Position numbers and translations under genes: made by a program. A stretch of DNA of 17,911 nt, taken from positions 1 through 17,911 of the forward strand of contig DATBIR010000119.1 in the NCBI GenBank assembly GCA_036556825.1. Reading direction: 5' to 3'. Within the stretch, counting starts at the first letter, position 1. Each line of letters opens with the position of its first letter. This document shows positions 1 to 9,461 of this stretch, piece by piece. This DNA is from JAJKJG01 sp036556825. GTDB lineage: Bacteria; Pseudomonadota; Alphaproteobacteria; Rhizobiales; Beijerinckiaceae. Below the pieces are notes generated by a model. That model was not told where the DNA came from. It saw only the letters and a list, made by a program, of their open reading frames with translations, and ran no database searches.

Positions 1-470
<470 letters not shown>

Positions 471-478
471 GGTCCGCG

Positions 479-1810
479 ATGGCAGCCGAGTTGAAGCTTG
501 TTCGCACCACCGCCGAGGAGGCGCTGGTCGCGCGCTTTCCCGCCGTGAAGGCGTCGCTTCCTGGCGACGCGACGGTGCTCGACATGCGCGAGGCAGCATT
601 CGAGCTGCTCGCCAGGCGCGGCCTTCCCGGCCGGCGCGTCGAGGAATGGAAATACACGGACCTGCGCGGCTTGATGCGCGATGCGGCGCCGCTCGCGGCA
701 GAGCCGACATCCGCGGATGCAGCAGCCGCCTTCAATGGCGCCAAAGCATTTTCCGGGGTGGAGGCAGCGCGGCTCACGCTCGTGAACGGCCACTTCGCGC
801 CGGACCTGTCCGACCTCAAGCGCCTTCCCGAGGGTGTCGAGGTGATCCCGTTTGCCGAGGCGATGGCTGCGAGACACCCGCTCGTGCGGCAGATCAGCCC
901 TGTCGAAGGCGCGCGCGACAACGCCGCCTACGCGCTGAATGCGGCCTTCATGTACGATGGCGCCATCGTCCGCGTCGCCGCCGGCACGTCGGTCGCCCAG
1001 CCGGTGCATCTGCGCTTCCTCAACCATGCCGCATCCTCCTTCGCGACGGCGGGCCGCGTGCTGGTGATTGTCGAGGCCGGAGCGTCGGTGACGCTCCTGG
1101 AATCGCATGAGGGACCGGATGGGCTCGCTTATCAGCCGAACACGGTGATGGATCTGATCGCGCATGATGGCGCGGCGGTGAAGCACGTGCGCCTGGTGGC
1201 CGACGGTCGCGATGCGCTGGTGCTGTCGACGCTGGCGGCAAAGCTCGGCGCCAGGACCACGTTCGACACCGTCAACGTGGTCGCCGGACCCGGGATGGCG
1301 CGCCATCAGGTTTTTCTCACCTTCGCCGGCGAGCACTCCAAGGCAAATGTCAACGGCGCCACGATGCTCAACGGCAGGCAGCACGCCGACACCACGCTGC
1401 TCGTCGACCATGCGGTCGCGCATTGCGAGAGCCGCGAATTGTTCAAGACCATCATCGACGACGAGGCGACCGGCGTATTTCAGGGCAAGATCATCGTGCG
1501 CCCGCACGCACAAAAGACGGACGGCCGCATGATGTCCGCCGCGCTCCTGCTGTCCGAGGGCGGCACCATGAACAACAAGCCGGAGCTCGAGATCTTTGCC
1601 GACGACGTGCAGTGCGGTCACGGCGCAACTTGCGGCGCGCTCGACGAAGATCTCCTGTTCTACCTGATGGCACGCGGCCTGCCGCGCCCCGAGGCGGAGA
1701 GTCTCATGGTGCAGGCGTTTTTGGGCGAGGCCGTCGAGACGGTCGATCACGAACCGACGCGCGAAGCGCTGGTCGCCGTCGTCGAAAACTGGCTCAGGGC
1801 GAGGCACTGA
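479..1810 (+). CDS. sufD: SufD, SUF scaffold complex subunit
   Basis: This 443-residue protein is SufD, the partner of SufB and SufC in assembling Fe-S clusters. The C-terminal half (about residues 255-430) has the SufB/SufD beta-helix core, including the GATMLNGRQHADTT segment, the FQGKIIV segment and the DDVQCGHGATCGALDED segment near 376-392. In the last one, Cys379 and His381 occupy the positions known to matter in Escherichia coli SufD (C358/H360). The N-terminal helical part contains RRVEEWKYTDL, typical of the family. A GTG at 467 overlaps the sufC stop and would add four residues. I prefer the ATG at 479 because GAGG lies six bases upstream. It is followed after 40 bases by sufS. Confidence 0.95.
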   Translation: MAAELKLVRTTAEEALVARFPAVKASLPGDATVLDMREAAFELLARRGLPGRRVEEWKYTDLRGLMRDAAPLAAEPTSADAAAAFNGAKAFSGVEAARLTLVNGHFAPDLSDLKRLPEGVEVIPFAEAMAARHPLVRQISPVEGARDNAAYALNAAFMYDGAIVRVAAGTSVAQPVHLRFLNHAASSFATAGRVLVIVEAGASVTLLESHEGPDGLAYQPNTVMDLIAHDGAAVKHVRLVADGRDALVLSTLAAKLGARTTFDTVNVVAGPGMARHQVFLTFAGEHSKANVNGATMLNGRQHADTTLLVDHAVAHCESRELFKTIIDDEATGVFQGKIIVRPHAQKTDGRMMSAALLLSEGGTMNNKPELEIFADDVQCGHGATCGALDEDLLFYLMARGLPRPEAESLMVQAFLGEAVETVDHEPTREALVAVVENWLRARH

Positions 1811-1850
1811 CATCCGCTGCCGCGGCAGGGGAGGGGAGCGAGGCTGACAG

Positions 1851-3092
1851 ATGAACGTGCACGCGCAAGTGCAGCCTTATGACGTAGAGGTGATCCGCCG
1901 CGACTTTCCCATCCTGTCGCAGCAGGTCTACGGCAAGCCGCTCGTCTATCTCGACAACGCCGCCTCGGCGCAGAAGCCGCGTGCGGTGATCGACTCCATG
2001 GTGCGCACCATGGAGACCGGCTATGCCAACGTGCATCGCGGCCTGCACCATATGGCGAACGTCGCGACCGAGGCCTACGAGGGCGCGCGCGAGGACGTGC
2101 GCGGTTTCCTCAACGCTGGCTCCACCGACGAGATCGTGTTCACGCGTTCCGCGACCGAGGCGATCAACCTCGTCGCGGACTCGTACGGGCGCATGGCGAT
2201 CGGCGAGGGCGACGAGATCATCCTGTCGATCATGGAACATCACTCCAACATCGTTCCCTGGCACTTCCATCGTGAGCGCAAGGGCGCCGTGCTCAAATGG
2301 GCACCGGTCGACGACGAGGGCAATTTCCAGCTTGACGAGTTCGAAAAACTGTTCTCGCCGCGCACGAAGATCGTCGCCATCACGCACATGTCGAACGTGC
2401 TCGGCACCGTCACGCCGGCCAAGGACATCGTGCGCATCGCGCATGCGCGCGGCGTGCCGGTGCTGCTTGATGGCAGCCAGGGCGCCGTGCATCTGGACGT
2501 CGACGTGCGCGATCTCGATGTCGATTTCTACGTGTTCACCGGGCACAAGGTCTACGGTCCGACCGGCATCGGCGTGCTCTACGGCAAGCGCGAGTGGCTT
2601 GCCAGAATGCCGCCCTACGAAGGCGGCGGGGAGATGATCAACGAGGTCCGCTGCGAGGGCATCACCTACAACGAGCCGCCGCACCGGTTCGAAGCCGGCA
2701 CGCCGCCGATCGTCGAGGCGATCGGCCTCGGCGCCGCCGTGCGCTACATGAGCGAGCTCGGCCGCGAGCGCATCCGTGCCCACGAAGAGATGCTGTCGGC
2801 CTACGCGCACGAGCGGCTCGGGGCCATGAACTCGCTGCGCATCCTCGGCCGCGCAAGAGGAAAGGGGGCCATCCTTTCGTTCGAGATGCGCAACGCGCAT
2901 GCGCATGACGTGGCGACCGTGATCGACCGGCAGGGCGTCGCCGTGCGCGCCGGCACGCACTGCGCCATGCCGCTCCTGAGCCGCTTCGGCACCACGTCCA
3001 CCTGCCGTGCGTCTTTCGGCCTCTACAACACCATGGCCGAAGTCGATAAGCTCGCCGCCGCCTTGCAAAAGGCCGAAGCCCTGTTCGCTTGA
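1851..3092 (+). CDS. sufS: SufS, group II cysteine desulfurase
   Basis: SufS is a PLP enzyme that removes sulfur from L-cysteine, giving alanine and an enzyme-bound persulfide for cluster assembly. At 413 residues it has the usual length. Visible residues are the PLP-stacking histidine in the MEHHSN segment (about 129-133), Asp207 in LLDGSQ, the Schiff-base lysine Lys233 in TGHKVYGPTG, and the catalytic Cys371 in RAGTHCAMPLL. The RAGTHCAMPLL pattern with a short loop is typical of SufS/CsdA rather than IscS. A purine-rich stretch (GGGGAGGGGAGCGAGG) precedes the ATG. The gene lies between sufD and the sufT-like gene. No SufE or SufU sulfur-transfer partner is encoded inside the window. Confidence 0.96.
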   Translation: MNVHAQVQPYDVEVIRRDFPILSQQVYGKPLVYLDNAASAQKPRAVIDSMVRTMETGYANVHRGLHHMANVATEAYEGAREDVRGFLNAGSTDEIVFTRSATEAINLVADSYGRMAIGEGDEIILSIMEHHSNIVPWHFHRERKGAVLKWAPVDDEGNFQLDEFEKLFSPRTKIVAITHMSNVLGTVTPAKDIVRIAHARGVPVLLDGSQGAVHLDVDVRDLDVDFYVFTGHKVYGPTGIGVLYGKREWLARMPPYEGGGEMINEVRCEGITYNEPPHRFEAGTPPIVEAIGLGAAVRYMSELGRERIRAHEEMLSAYAHERLGAMNSLRILGRARGKGAILSFEMRNAHAHDVATVIDRQGVAVRAGTHCAMPLLSRFGTTSTCRASFGLYNTMAEVDKLAAALQKAEALFA

Positions 3093-3102
3093 GGTTTGCG
3101 CC

Positions 3103-3489
3103 GTGACGAAGCAAAGCCCGCCCGAGGCGGCGGCCCCGAACACCCCGGAGGTGGCGATCGGTCCCGGCCTTCCCCCCGAGGAGCTGGACCGGCTGACCGA
3201 CGATATCATCGCCGCGCTGAAGACGGTCTATGACCCGGAGATCCCAGCGGACATCTATGAGCTCGGCCTCATCTACCGGGTCGACATCGACGACAACCGC
3301 AACGTCACGGTCGACATGACCCTGACGGCGCCCGGCTGTCCCGTCGCCGGCGAGATGCCGACCTGGGTGGAGAACGCCGTCGCTTCGGTGCAGGGCGTGC
3401 AGTCGGTGCGCGTCAACATGGTGTTCGACCCGCCCTGGGATCAGAGCCGCATGTCCGACGAGGCGCGCGTCGCCCTCGACATGTGGTGA
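3103..3489 (+). CDS. sufT: SufT/MIP18-type DUF59 Fe-S maturation protein
   Basis: This small protein (128 residues from the GTG start) belongs to the MIP18/DUF59 family, whose members help maturation of Fe-S proteins. Seen directly: the family segment DPEIPADIYELGLIY at about 44-58, and the conserved cysteine Cys79 within LTAPGCPVAGEMP. The GTG at 3103 is chosen because GAGG starts immediately after the sufS stop, eight bases before it. Longer in-frame starts would lie inside sufS. The first 25 residues are rich in Pro, Ala and Glu and look flexible. Its place directly after sufS is the standard position for SufT in alphaproteobacterial suf operons. The family is clear. The symbol is by position and family, not experiment. 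Confidence 0.88.
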   Translation: MTKQSPPEAAAPNTPEVAIGPGLPPEELDRLTDDIIAALKTVYDPEIPADIYELGLIYRVDIDDNRNVTVDMTLTAPGCPVAGEMPTWVENAVASVQGVQSVRVNMVFDPPWDQSRMSDEARVALDMW

Positions 3490-3517
3490 GCGCATCGGCT
3501 CGGGCGCGGCCACGCAC

Positions 3518-3931
3518 ATGCCGAAGCTCAACGGCGTGCTCGAGACGGCGCTCTACGTCGACGATCTCGAACGCGCCGCGCGTTTCTACGAGGGCGTGCT
3601 CGAGCTGTCGCCGCTCACCGGCGATCGCCGTTTTCGTGCCTATGCGGTCGGCGCCCATGACGTCCTGCTGCTGTTCCAGAGGGGCGCCACGCTCGAGACC
3701 GTTGTCCTGCCGGGCGGAACCATTCCGCCCCACGGCGGCCATGGGCCTCTGCATGTGGCCTTCGCAATCGCGGCCGACGATTTCGCGGCGTGGGAGCGGC
3801 GGCTGGGGGAGCACGGGCTCGCGGTCGAGGGCCGCACGGCGTGGCCGCGCGGCGGGCATAGCTTGTACGTGCGCGATCCGGATGGGCATCTGCTGGAATT
3901 GGCCACGCCCGGCCTGTGGGCGGTCTATTGA
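3518..3931 (+). CDS. VOC superfamily (glyoxalase/bleomycin-resistance-like) protein
   Basis: A 137-residue single-domain member of the vicinal oxygen chelate fold. The two beta-alpha-beta-beta-beta modules show as VLETALYVDDLERAARFYEGVL at the start and GHSLYVRDPDGHLLELA at about 113-129. His79 (GPLHVAF) and Glu127 (LLELA) sit where metal ligands occur in this superfamily, so metal binding is plausible, but the substrate cannot be read from sequence. Relatives include glyoxalases, ring-cleavage dioxygenases and fosfomycin- or bleomycin-resistance proteins. The ATG starts 28 bases after the sufT stop with no good ribosome binding site, which suggests translation after sufT on the same mRNA. 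It interrupts the more usual sufT-sufA adjacency. Confidence 0.85.
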   Translation: MPKLNGVLETALYVDDLERAARFYEGVLELSPLTGDRRFRAYAVGAHDVLLLFQRGATLETVVLPGGTIPPHGGHGPLHVAFAIAADDFAAWERRLGEHGLAVEGRTAWPRGGHSLYVRDPDGHLLELATPGLWAVY

Positions 3932-4016
3932 GACATTAGGCTGGCTCGGCCGCCGGGCGGGCAGCCCTCGACGGCCGTTTACCGGGCCATTATGTAATGT
4001 GAGCAAGATCTTATTC

Positions 4017-4035
4017 GCCGGGCCTTGAACCCGGC
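4017..4035 (+). promoter_or_regulatory. Hairpin next to the sufA ribosome binding site
   Basis: GCCGGG (4017-4022) and CCCGGC (4030-4035) form a perfect six-pair GC stem with a seven-base loop. The sufA Shine-Dalgarno AAGGAG begins at 4038, two bases past the stem. This could affect ribosome access or mRNA processing. The rest of the 121-base gap (3932-4052) includes a slightly AT-richer piece around 3989-4016 that could hold a separate sufA promoter, but no confident -35/-10 pair was found. No run of T follows the stem, so it is not a standard terminator. Confidence 0.35.
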
Positions 4036-4052
4036 CGAAGGAGAGCGAAACG

Positions 4053-4433
4053 ATGGCTTTGCCCAAACTCAAGGTGCTCACCTTGACCGACGCGGCCGCG
4101 AACCGCGTCAGAGACATCATTGCCAAGGCCGAGCGGCCGATCGCCGGCGTGCGCGTCGGCGTGAAGAACGGCGGCTGCGCCGGGATGTCCTACACCATGG
4201 AATATGCCGAGGCCGCGAACGCGGGCGAGGACGTGGTCGAGGACAAGGGGGTCAAAGTGTTCATCGACCCCAAGGCGGTGCTGTTCCTGCTCGGCACCGA
4301 GATGGATTTCCAGACCACCAAGCTCACGTCGCAATTCGTGTTCAACAACCCGAACCAGACCTCGGCCTGCGGCTGCGGCGAATCCGTCGCCATCACGCCC
4401 GCCGCCGGCCCGGATGCGCTCGCGGCCCGCTGA
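4053..4433 (+). CDS. sufA: SufA, A-type Fe-S carrier protein
   Basis: This 126-residue protein is an A-type carrier of the HesB/IscA/SufA family that receives Fe-S clusters and passes them to apo-proteins. The three conserved cysteines are Cys42 in KNGGCAGMSY and Cys106 and Cys108 in SACGCGES. The length and the C-terminal CGCGES motif fit SufA well. The start is well supported by AAGGAGAG at 4038-4045, seven bases before the ATG. It is separated from the VOC gene by 121 bases, so it may have its own promoter, yet it belongs to the same cluster. The TfoX-domain gene follows after only three bases. Confidence 0.94.
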   Translation: MALPKLKVLTLTDAAANRVRDIIAKAERPIAGVRVGVKNGGCAGMSYTMEYAEAANAGEDVVEDKGVKVFIDPKAVLFLLGTEMDFQTTKLTSQFVFNNPNQTSACGCGESVAITPAAGPDALAAR

Positions 4434-4436
4434 CAC

Positions 4437-4787
4437 GTGGATCCCGGCGCGATCCTCGACCTCTTCGCGGGCCTTGGCCCCATCCGCTTGCGGCGCATGT
4501 TCGGAGCGCAAGGCGTCTACCTGGACGAGGTGATGTTCGCACTCGCGGCCGGTGGTGAGCTTTACCTGAAAGTCGATGCCGTCACGCTCGACTCGTTCCG
4601 CGCCGCCGGCTCACACCCGTTCACCTATGAGAGGCAGGGGCGCACGGCCCGGCTGAACTACTGGCGCCTGCCCGATGCGGCCATGGAGGATCCGGACGAG
4701 GCGGCCCGTTGGGCCCGGCTGGCCCTCGATGCTGCCCGCCGCTCGTCTCGAAAGCGGCCGAACACGCGCGCTCAATCTCCCGCGTGA
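4437..4787 (+). CDS. TfoX N-terminal domain protein
   Basis: A 116-residue protein made up of one TfoX/Sxy N-terminal domain. Recognisable segments are IRLRRMFGAQGVYLDEVMFALAAG near the start and ARLNYWRLPDAAMEDP near residue 77. In gamma-proteobacteria the full TfoX/Sxy protein is a competence regulator with an added C-terminal domain. Here only the N-terminal domain is present, followed by a basic tail (RRSSRKRPNTR). Stand-alone copies are common in alphaproteobacteria and have no established role, so competence should not be assumed. The GTG start lies three bases after the sufA stop and has no obvious ribosome binding site, suggesting translational coupling to sufA. Confidence 0.8.
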   Translation: MDPGAILDLFAGLGPIRLRRMFGAQGVYLDEVMFALAAGGELYLKVDAVTLDSFRAAGSHPFTYERQGRTARLNYWRLPDAAMEDPDEAARWARLALDAARRSSRKRPNTRAQSPA

Positions 4788-4794
4788 CGGGCGC

Positions 4795-5880
4795 TTAGGC
4801 CGCGTCGGGAAGGTTGCCTTCCGGGTATTCGGCGTCGGTGACCGTGCGGTTGCGGCCGGCGCGCTTGGCCATGAACATGCACTGGTCCGCGCGCTCGAGC
4901 AGCGAGACCGAGGTGTCGCCTTTGCGGAACGCAGCGACACCGAGCGAGACGGTGACCTTGCCCAGGGATTCGCCTGTCGAGCGCTTCACGAGCTCGCGGC
5001 TCATCACGCTCTCGCGGATCTGTTCGGCCGTGGCGCGCGCGCTGTCCAGCGTCGTCTCGGGCAGGATGACCCCGAATTCCTCGCCGCCGAAGCGGGCCAG
5101 CGTGGCCTTCGTCTTTTTCACCCGTTCGCGCATCGTCACCCCGACGAGGCGCAGCACCTGGTCGCCCGTCAGGTGTCCGTAGGTGTCGTTGAAATGCTTG
5201 AAATGATCGATGTCGATGATCACCAGCGCGAGCGGCGTGCGCTGCGTGACGGTGAGATCGATCGCTTTGATCAGCATCTCCTCGAAATGCTTGCGGTTTG
5301 AGATGCCGGTGAGCGGATCGGTCAGCGACTCGAGCCGCACCGCTTCCAGCGTCTCGCGCATCGTCTCGATCTCGCTGCGCGTCTCCTTGAGGCGCGCTTC
5401 GAGGGTTTTGTTGGTGGACGAGACGTCGCGCGTCGCCAGCACCAAAGATTCGAGCACCTCGCGCACGCGCGAGCGGTCGATCGGCCCGGCCAGATCCTTT
5501 GAGAACGCTTCCAGCGACTCGCCGTATTTCGTGGTCGATCCCAGCGCGAGATCGAGCATCTCCATCACTTCATCGATCTCGGCGAGAACGTTGAGGCCGG
5601 TCTGCTCCGCCTCGTCGGAAAAATGATGCCCGCACAAGTAGGTGTCGTAGAGCGAGTCGATGTCCACGTCGGACAGGGTGCCCTGCCGGGCGGTCAGGCG
5701 CTTGATGGCGTCGTTCAGCAGCGGCTTGTGGCCGGACACGTAGGTGTACCAGACCTCGTAGCTGCGCGGGTAGGCCGAGGTCCCGTAGGCCTTCATCAAC
5801 TCGAGCGCTTTCTGGGCGATTTCGAACGTGCGCTCGGTGTCCTTGCCGGCTATGTCCTTCATCGTACCCTCGGCGACCAC
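4795..5880 (-). CDS. Diguanylate cyclase with GGEEF active site
   Basis: A 361-residue cytoplasmic GGDEF protein expected to make cyclic di-GMP from two GTP. The C-terminal GGDEF domain spans about residues 182-347, begins with the LTDPLTGISNRKHFE entry motif, and has the active GGEEF at 265-269. The four residues at the I-site position (256-259) are KTKA rather than RxxD, so normal product inhibition is not expected. The N-terminal part (about 15-130) contains YPRSYEVWYTYVSGH, which I recognise from alphaproteobacterial GGDEF proteins but cannot assign a ligand. Residues about 150-185 look like a coiled-coil linker. No membrane segment or EAL domain is present. The GTG at 5880 has a strong GGGAGGGG upstream. 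The ATG at 5862, also with GAGGG, is an alternative. Confidence 0.9.
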   Translation of the reverse strand: MVAEGTMKDIAGKDTERTFEIAQKALELMKAYGTSAYPRSYEVWYTYVSGHKPLLNDAIKRLTARQGTLSDVDIDSLYDTYLCGHHFSDEAEQTGLNVLAEIDEVMEMLDLALGSTTKYGESLEAFSKDLAGPIDRSRVREVLESLVLATRDVSSTNKTLEARLKETRSEIETMRETLEAVRLESLTDPLTGISNRKHFEEMLIKAIDLTVTQRTPLALVIIDIDHFKHFNDTYGHLTGDQVLRLVGVTMRERVKKTKATLARFGGEEFGVILPETTLDSARATAEQIRESVMSRELVKRSTGESLGKVTVSLGVAAFRKGDTSVSLLERADQCMFMAKRAGRNRTVTDAEYPEGNLPDAA

Positions 5881-5964
5881 AAACCCCTCCCAGCCCTGGT
5901 GGTGGCAAGGCTGATCCGGCCCAGAGTCAGCCTCAACCCGCGAAAAAACACTTAAAATGATAGG

Positions 5965-7536
<1,572 letters not shown>

Positions 7537-7842
7537 GCGCGGACCAGCGCCGCGGAAAATTGGGTGAGTTGGGGAGGAAACGAACGGGCGCGGCGCTTTG
7601 TTTCGCTGAAAGGTCAGCGTCCGCGTCGCGGGGCGACCATAGGCCCGCAGGCGGGCTTGTCAATCGCGCGCGCAAGGTAGGCCGCGCCAGCTCGGCGGGC
7701 ATCCCCGGCGCCTGGCGGCACGGCACGCCGCGGCCCGGAAGAGGGGCCTCCCCCCATCGGGAATTCGCATAAGATATATTATGGAACCGCGCCCAAGGGG
7801 GCTGAGAGGGGGGGCAGTTTCCGCCGGTCTAGCTTCCGCAGG
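7537..7842. other. 306-bp non-coding gap with the candidate dif site
   Basis: No convincing gene lies between the helicase start and the MBL-fold gene stop, both on the - strand. The gap should contain the helicase promoter and leader on its left side, but no clear -35/-10 pair could be chosen. On the right side no good terminator with a T run was seen for the MBL gene. The striking content is the AT-rich dif-like core near 7762-7789, which stands out in otherwise very GC-rich DNA. Confidence 0.6.
7762..7789 (+). other. dif: Candidate XerC/XerD recombination site dif
   Basis: The 28 bases split into an XerC-like arm AATTCGCATAA (7762-7772), a six-base centre GATATA (7773-7778) and an XerD-like arm TTATGGAACCG (7779-7789). 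The Escherichia coli dif arms are GGTGCGCATAA and TTATGTTAAAT around TGTATA. The inner CGCATAA and TTATG blocks and the 11-6-11 spacing agree, while the outer part of the right arm differs. dif is where XerC and XerD resolve chromosome dimers under FtsK control at the terminus. The site lies in a non-coding gap. Gene directions and FtsK-loading-like octamers mostly face it from both sides. Plasmid or phage use of a dif-like site is possible, but no mobile element is nearby. Confidence 0.68.
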
Positions 7843-8646
7843 CTATGGAGCCGGGAGTTCGATGCGCATGCCGTCGTAAGCCGGCTCGACATGGTCCGGC
7901 ACCTCCCCGGCCAAGGCAGCATAATCGATATCGGTATGCAGGTTGGTCAGCACGGCGCGTCGCGGCTTGAGCTGCTCGATCAATGCCAGCGCCTCCGCGA
8001 CTGAGAAATGCGTCGGGTGCGGCGTATAGCGGAGGGCGTCGATCACCAGCGCATCGAGGTCGCGCAGCTCGGCAAGGCTCTCGGCCGGCATGGCGCTGAC
8101 GTCGCTCGCATAAGCCAGCCCGCCGAACCGGAAGCCGAGCGCCTGGCCGGCGCCATGGATCAGGCGGAACGGCATGCCGCTGAGGACGCCTCCGGGCCCA
8201 TCGATCTCGACCGCTGCGCCCGGCTTGATGCGATGCTCGATCAGGATGGGCGGATAATCGCTGCCGACGGGCGTATCGAAGCAATACCCGAAGCGCAGCC
8301 GCAGGAGCTCGCCGGTGGTGTGGTCGGCATGGACCGCAATCCGCCGGCGCATGTGGATCACGAGCGGTCTCAGGTCATCGATGCCGTGCGTATGGTCGGC
8401 ATGCTCGTGCGTGAACAAGACCGCGTCGAGCCGCGTCACGCCGGCATCGAGAAGCTGCTCGCGCAGGTCGGGCGATGTGTCGACCAGCACGCTCGTGGTG
8501 CCGTTCGGCCCGATGCGCTCGACCAGGATCGAGCAGCGTCGCCGCCGGTTTCTCGGGTTGTTGGGATCGCAGGCGCCCCAGCCGGATCCGACCCGCGGCA
8601 CGCCGCCGGACGAGCCGCAGCCGAGGATCGTGACGCGCAGGCTCAT
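7843..8646 (-). CDS. MBL-fold metal-dependent hydrolase, PhnP-like
   Basis: A 267-residue metallo-beta-lactamase fold protein of the type related to the PhnP cyclic phosphodiesterase and to PqqB-like proteins. It begins with RVTILGCGSSGGVPRVG, typical of this group. The metal-binding motif HEHADH is at residues 80-85, with further likely ligands in LIHGAG, YASDVSAMP and NLHTD. CSILVERIGP and VLVDTSPDLREQLL are also family-like. It most likely hydrolyses a phosphodiester, but the substrate is not known from sequence. Its ATG overlaps the tatD stop in an ATGA junction, so the two are translationally coupled. A tatD-MBL pair after metG is common in Hyphomicrobiales. There is no phosphonate gene nearby, so a role in phosphonate use is unlikely. 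Confidence 0.88.
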   Translation of the reverse strand: MSLRVTILGCGSSGGVPRVGSGWGACDPNNPRNRRRRCSILVERIGPNGTTSVLVDTSPDLREQLLDAGVTRLDAVLFTHEHADHTHGIDDLRPLVIHMRRRIAVHADHTTGELLRLRFGYCFDTPVGSDYPPILIEHRIKPGAAVEIDGPGGVLSGMPFRLIHGAGQALGFRFGGLAYASDVSAMPAESLAELRDLDALVIDALRYTPHPTHFSVAEALALIEQLKPRRAVLTNLHTDIDYAALAGEVPDHVEPAYDGMRIELPAP

Positions 8647-9452
8647 GATGCCGCAGCCTCACGCACGCCACGGTCGGCGACCGCCGCTTTGCCGAACAGA
8701 CGGTAGAAATTGTCGGTGGTCGCGTCGGCGAGCTGGTCGAACGTCGTCCCGACGACCTCGGCCAGGCGACGGGCGGTATGCGCGACATAGGCCGGCTCGT
8801 TGCTCTTGCCGCGATACGGCTCGGGCGCCAGATATGGCGCGTCGGTCTCGACGAGCAGCCGGTCCGTCGGGACAGCCGCCGCGATGCGACGCAGCTCGTC
8901 GGAGCGCTTGAAGGTGAGGATGCCGGAGAACGAGACATAGAAGCCGAGCCCGACGCCGGCTTCGGCGAGTCTGGCGCCCGACGAGAAACAATGCAGCACG
9001 GCGTCGAAGCGCCCTCGCCCCGTCTCTTCCGTCAGAATCTCGATCATATCGTCGTCAGCGTCGCGGGCGTGGATCACGAGGGGCAGTTGCGCTTCGCGCG
9101 CCGCGGCAATGTGGTTGCGGAAGACGCGCCGCTGGATCTCGCGCGGGCTGCGGTCATAGTGATAGTCGAGCCCCGCTTCGCCGATCGCGATGCAGCGCGG
9201 GTGCCGCGCCAGCGCGACGATCTCGTCGGCGGCGATGTCGGGCTCCTCGCCGGCGTGATGGGGATGCGTCCCGACCGAGAAGAAGACCTCGTGATTCGCC
9301 TCCGCGAGGGCGCGATAGACGTCGAAGCGGCCGACATGGGTCGAGATCGTCACCATCCGGCCGACGCCGGCGTCGCCGGCGCGCCGGATCAGGTCGGGGA
9401 CATCCTCCGCCAGTCCGGGATAATCGAGGTGGCAATGGCTGTCGATGAGCAT
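8643..9452 (-). CDS. tatD: TatD family metal-dependent DNase
   Basis: A 269-residue TatD-type TIM-barrel hydrolase; family members have 3'-5' DNase or related metal-dependent nuclease activity. Expected metal ligands are His6 and His8 in DSHCHLD, Glu92 in IGEAGLDYHYD, His128 in LVIHARD, His154 in VLHCFSSG, and Asp204 in VETDAPYLAPEPYRGK. The start at 9452 (MLIDSHCHLD) is preferred because TatD proteins usually begin this way. A longer start at 9467 would place the first ATG within the palindromic repeat next door. Neither start has a clear ribosome binding site. It overlaps the MBL-fold gene by four bases. In related genomes it normally follows metG directly, but here the glycosidase gene and a repeat stand between. 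Confidence 0.92.
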   Translation of the reverse strand: MLIDSHCHLDYPGLAEDVPDLIRRAGDAGVGRMVTISTHVGRFDVYRALAEANHEVFFSVGTHPHHAGEEPDIAADEIVALARHPRCIAIGEAGLDYHYDRSPREIQRRVFRNHIAAAREAQLPLVIHARDADDDMIEILTEETGRGRFDAVLHCFSSGARLAEAGVGLGFYVSFSGILTFKRSDELRRIAAAVPTDRLLVETDAPYLAPEPYRGKSNEPAYVAHTARRLAEVVGTTFDQLADATTDNFYRLFGKAAVADRGVREAAAS

Positions 9453-9461
9453 GGGGGTCTG

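Noticed and set aside
1794..3209. A 471-codon - strand open frame
   Set aside because: It mirrors sufS, whose motifs and catalytic residues are complete on the other strand.
3932..3980. Possible terminator after the VOC gene
   Set aside because: Only short GC-rich partial matches and no T run were found.
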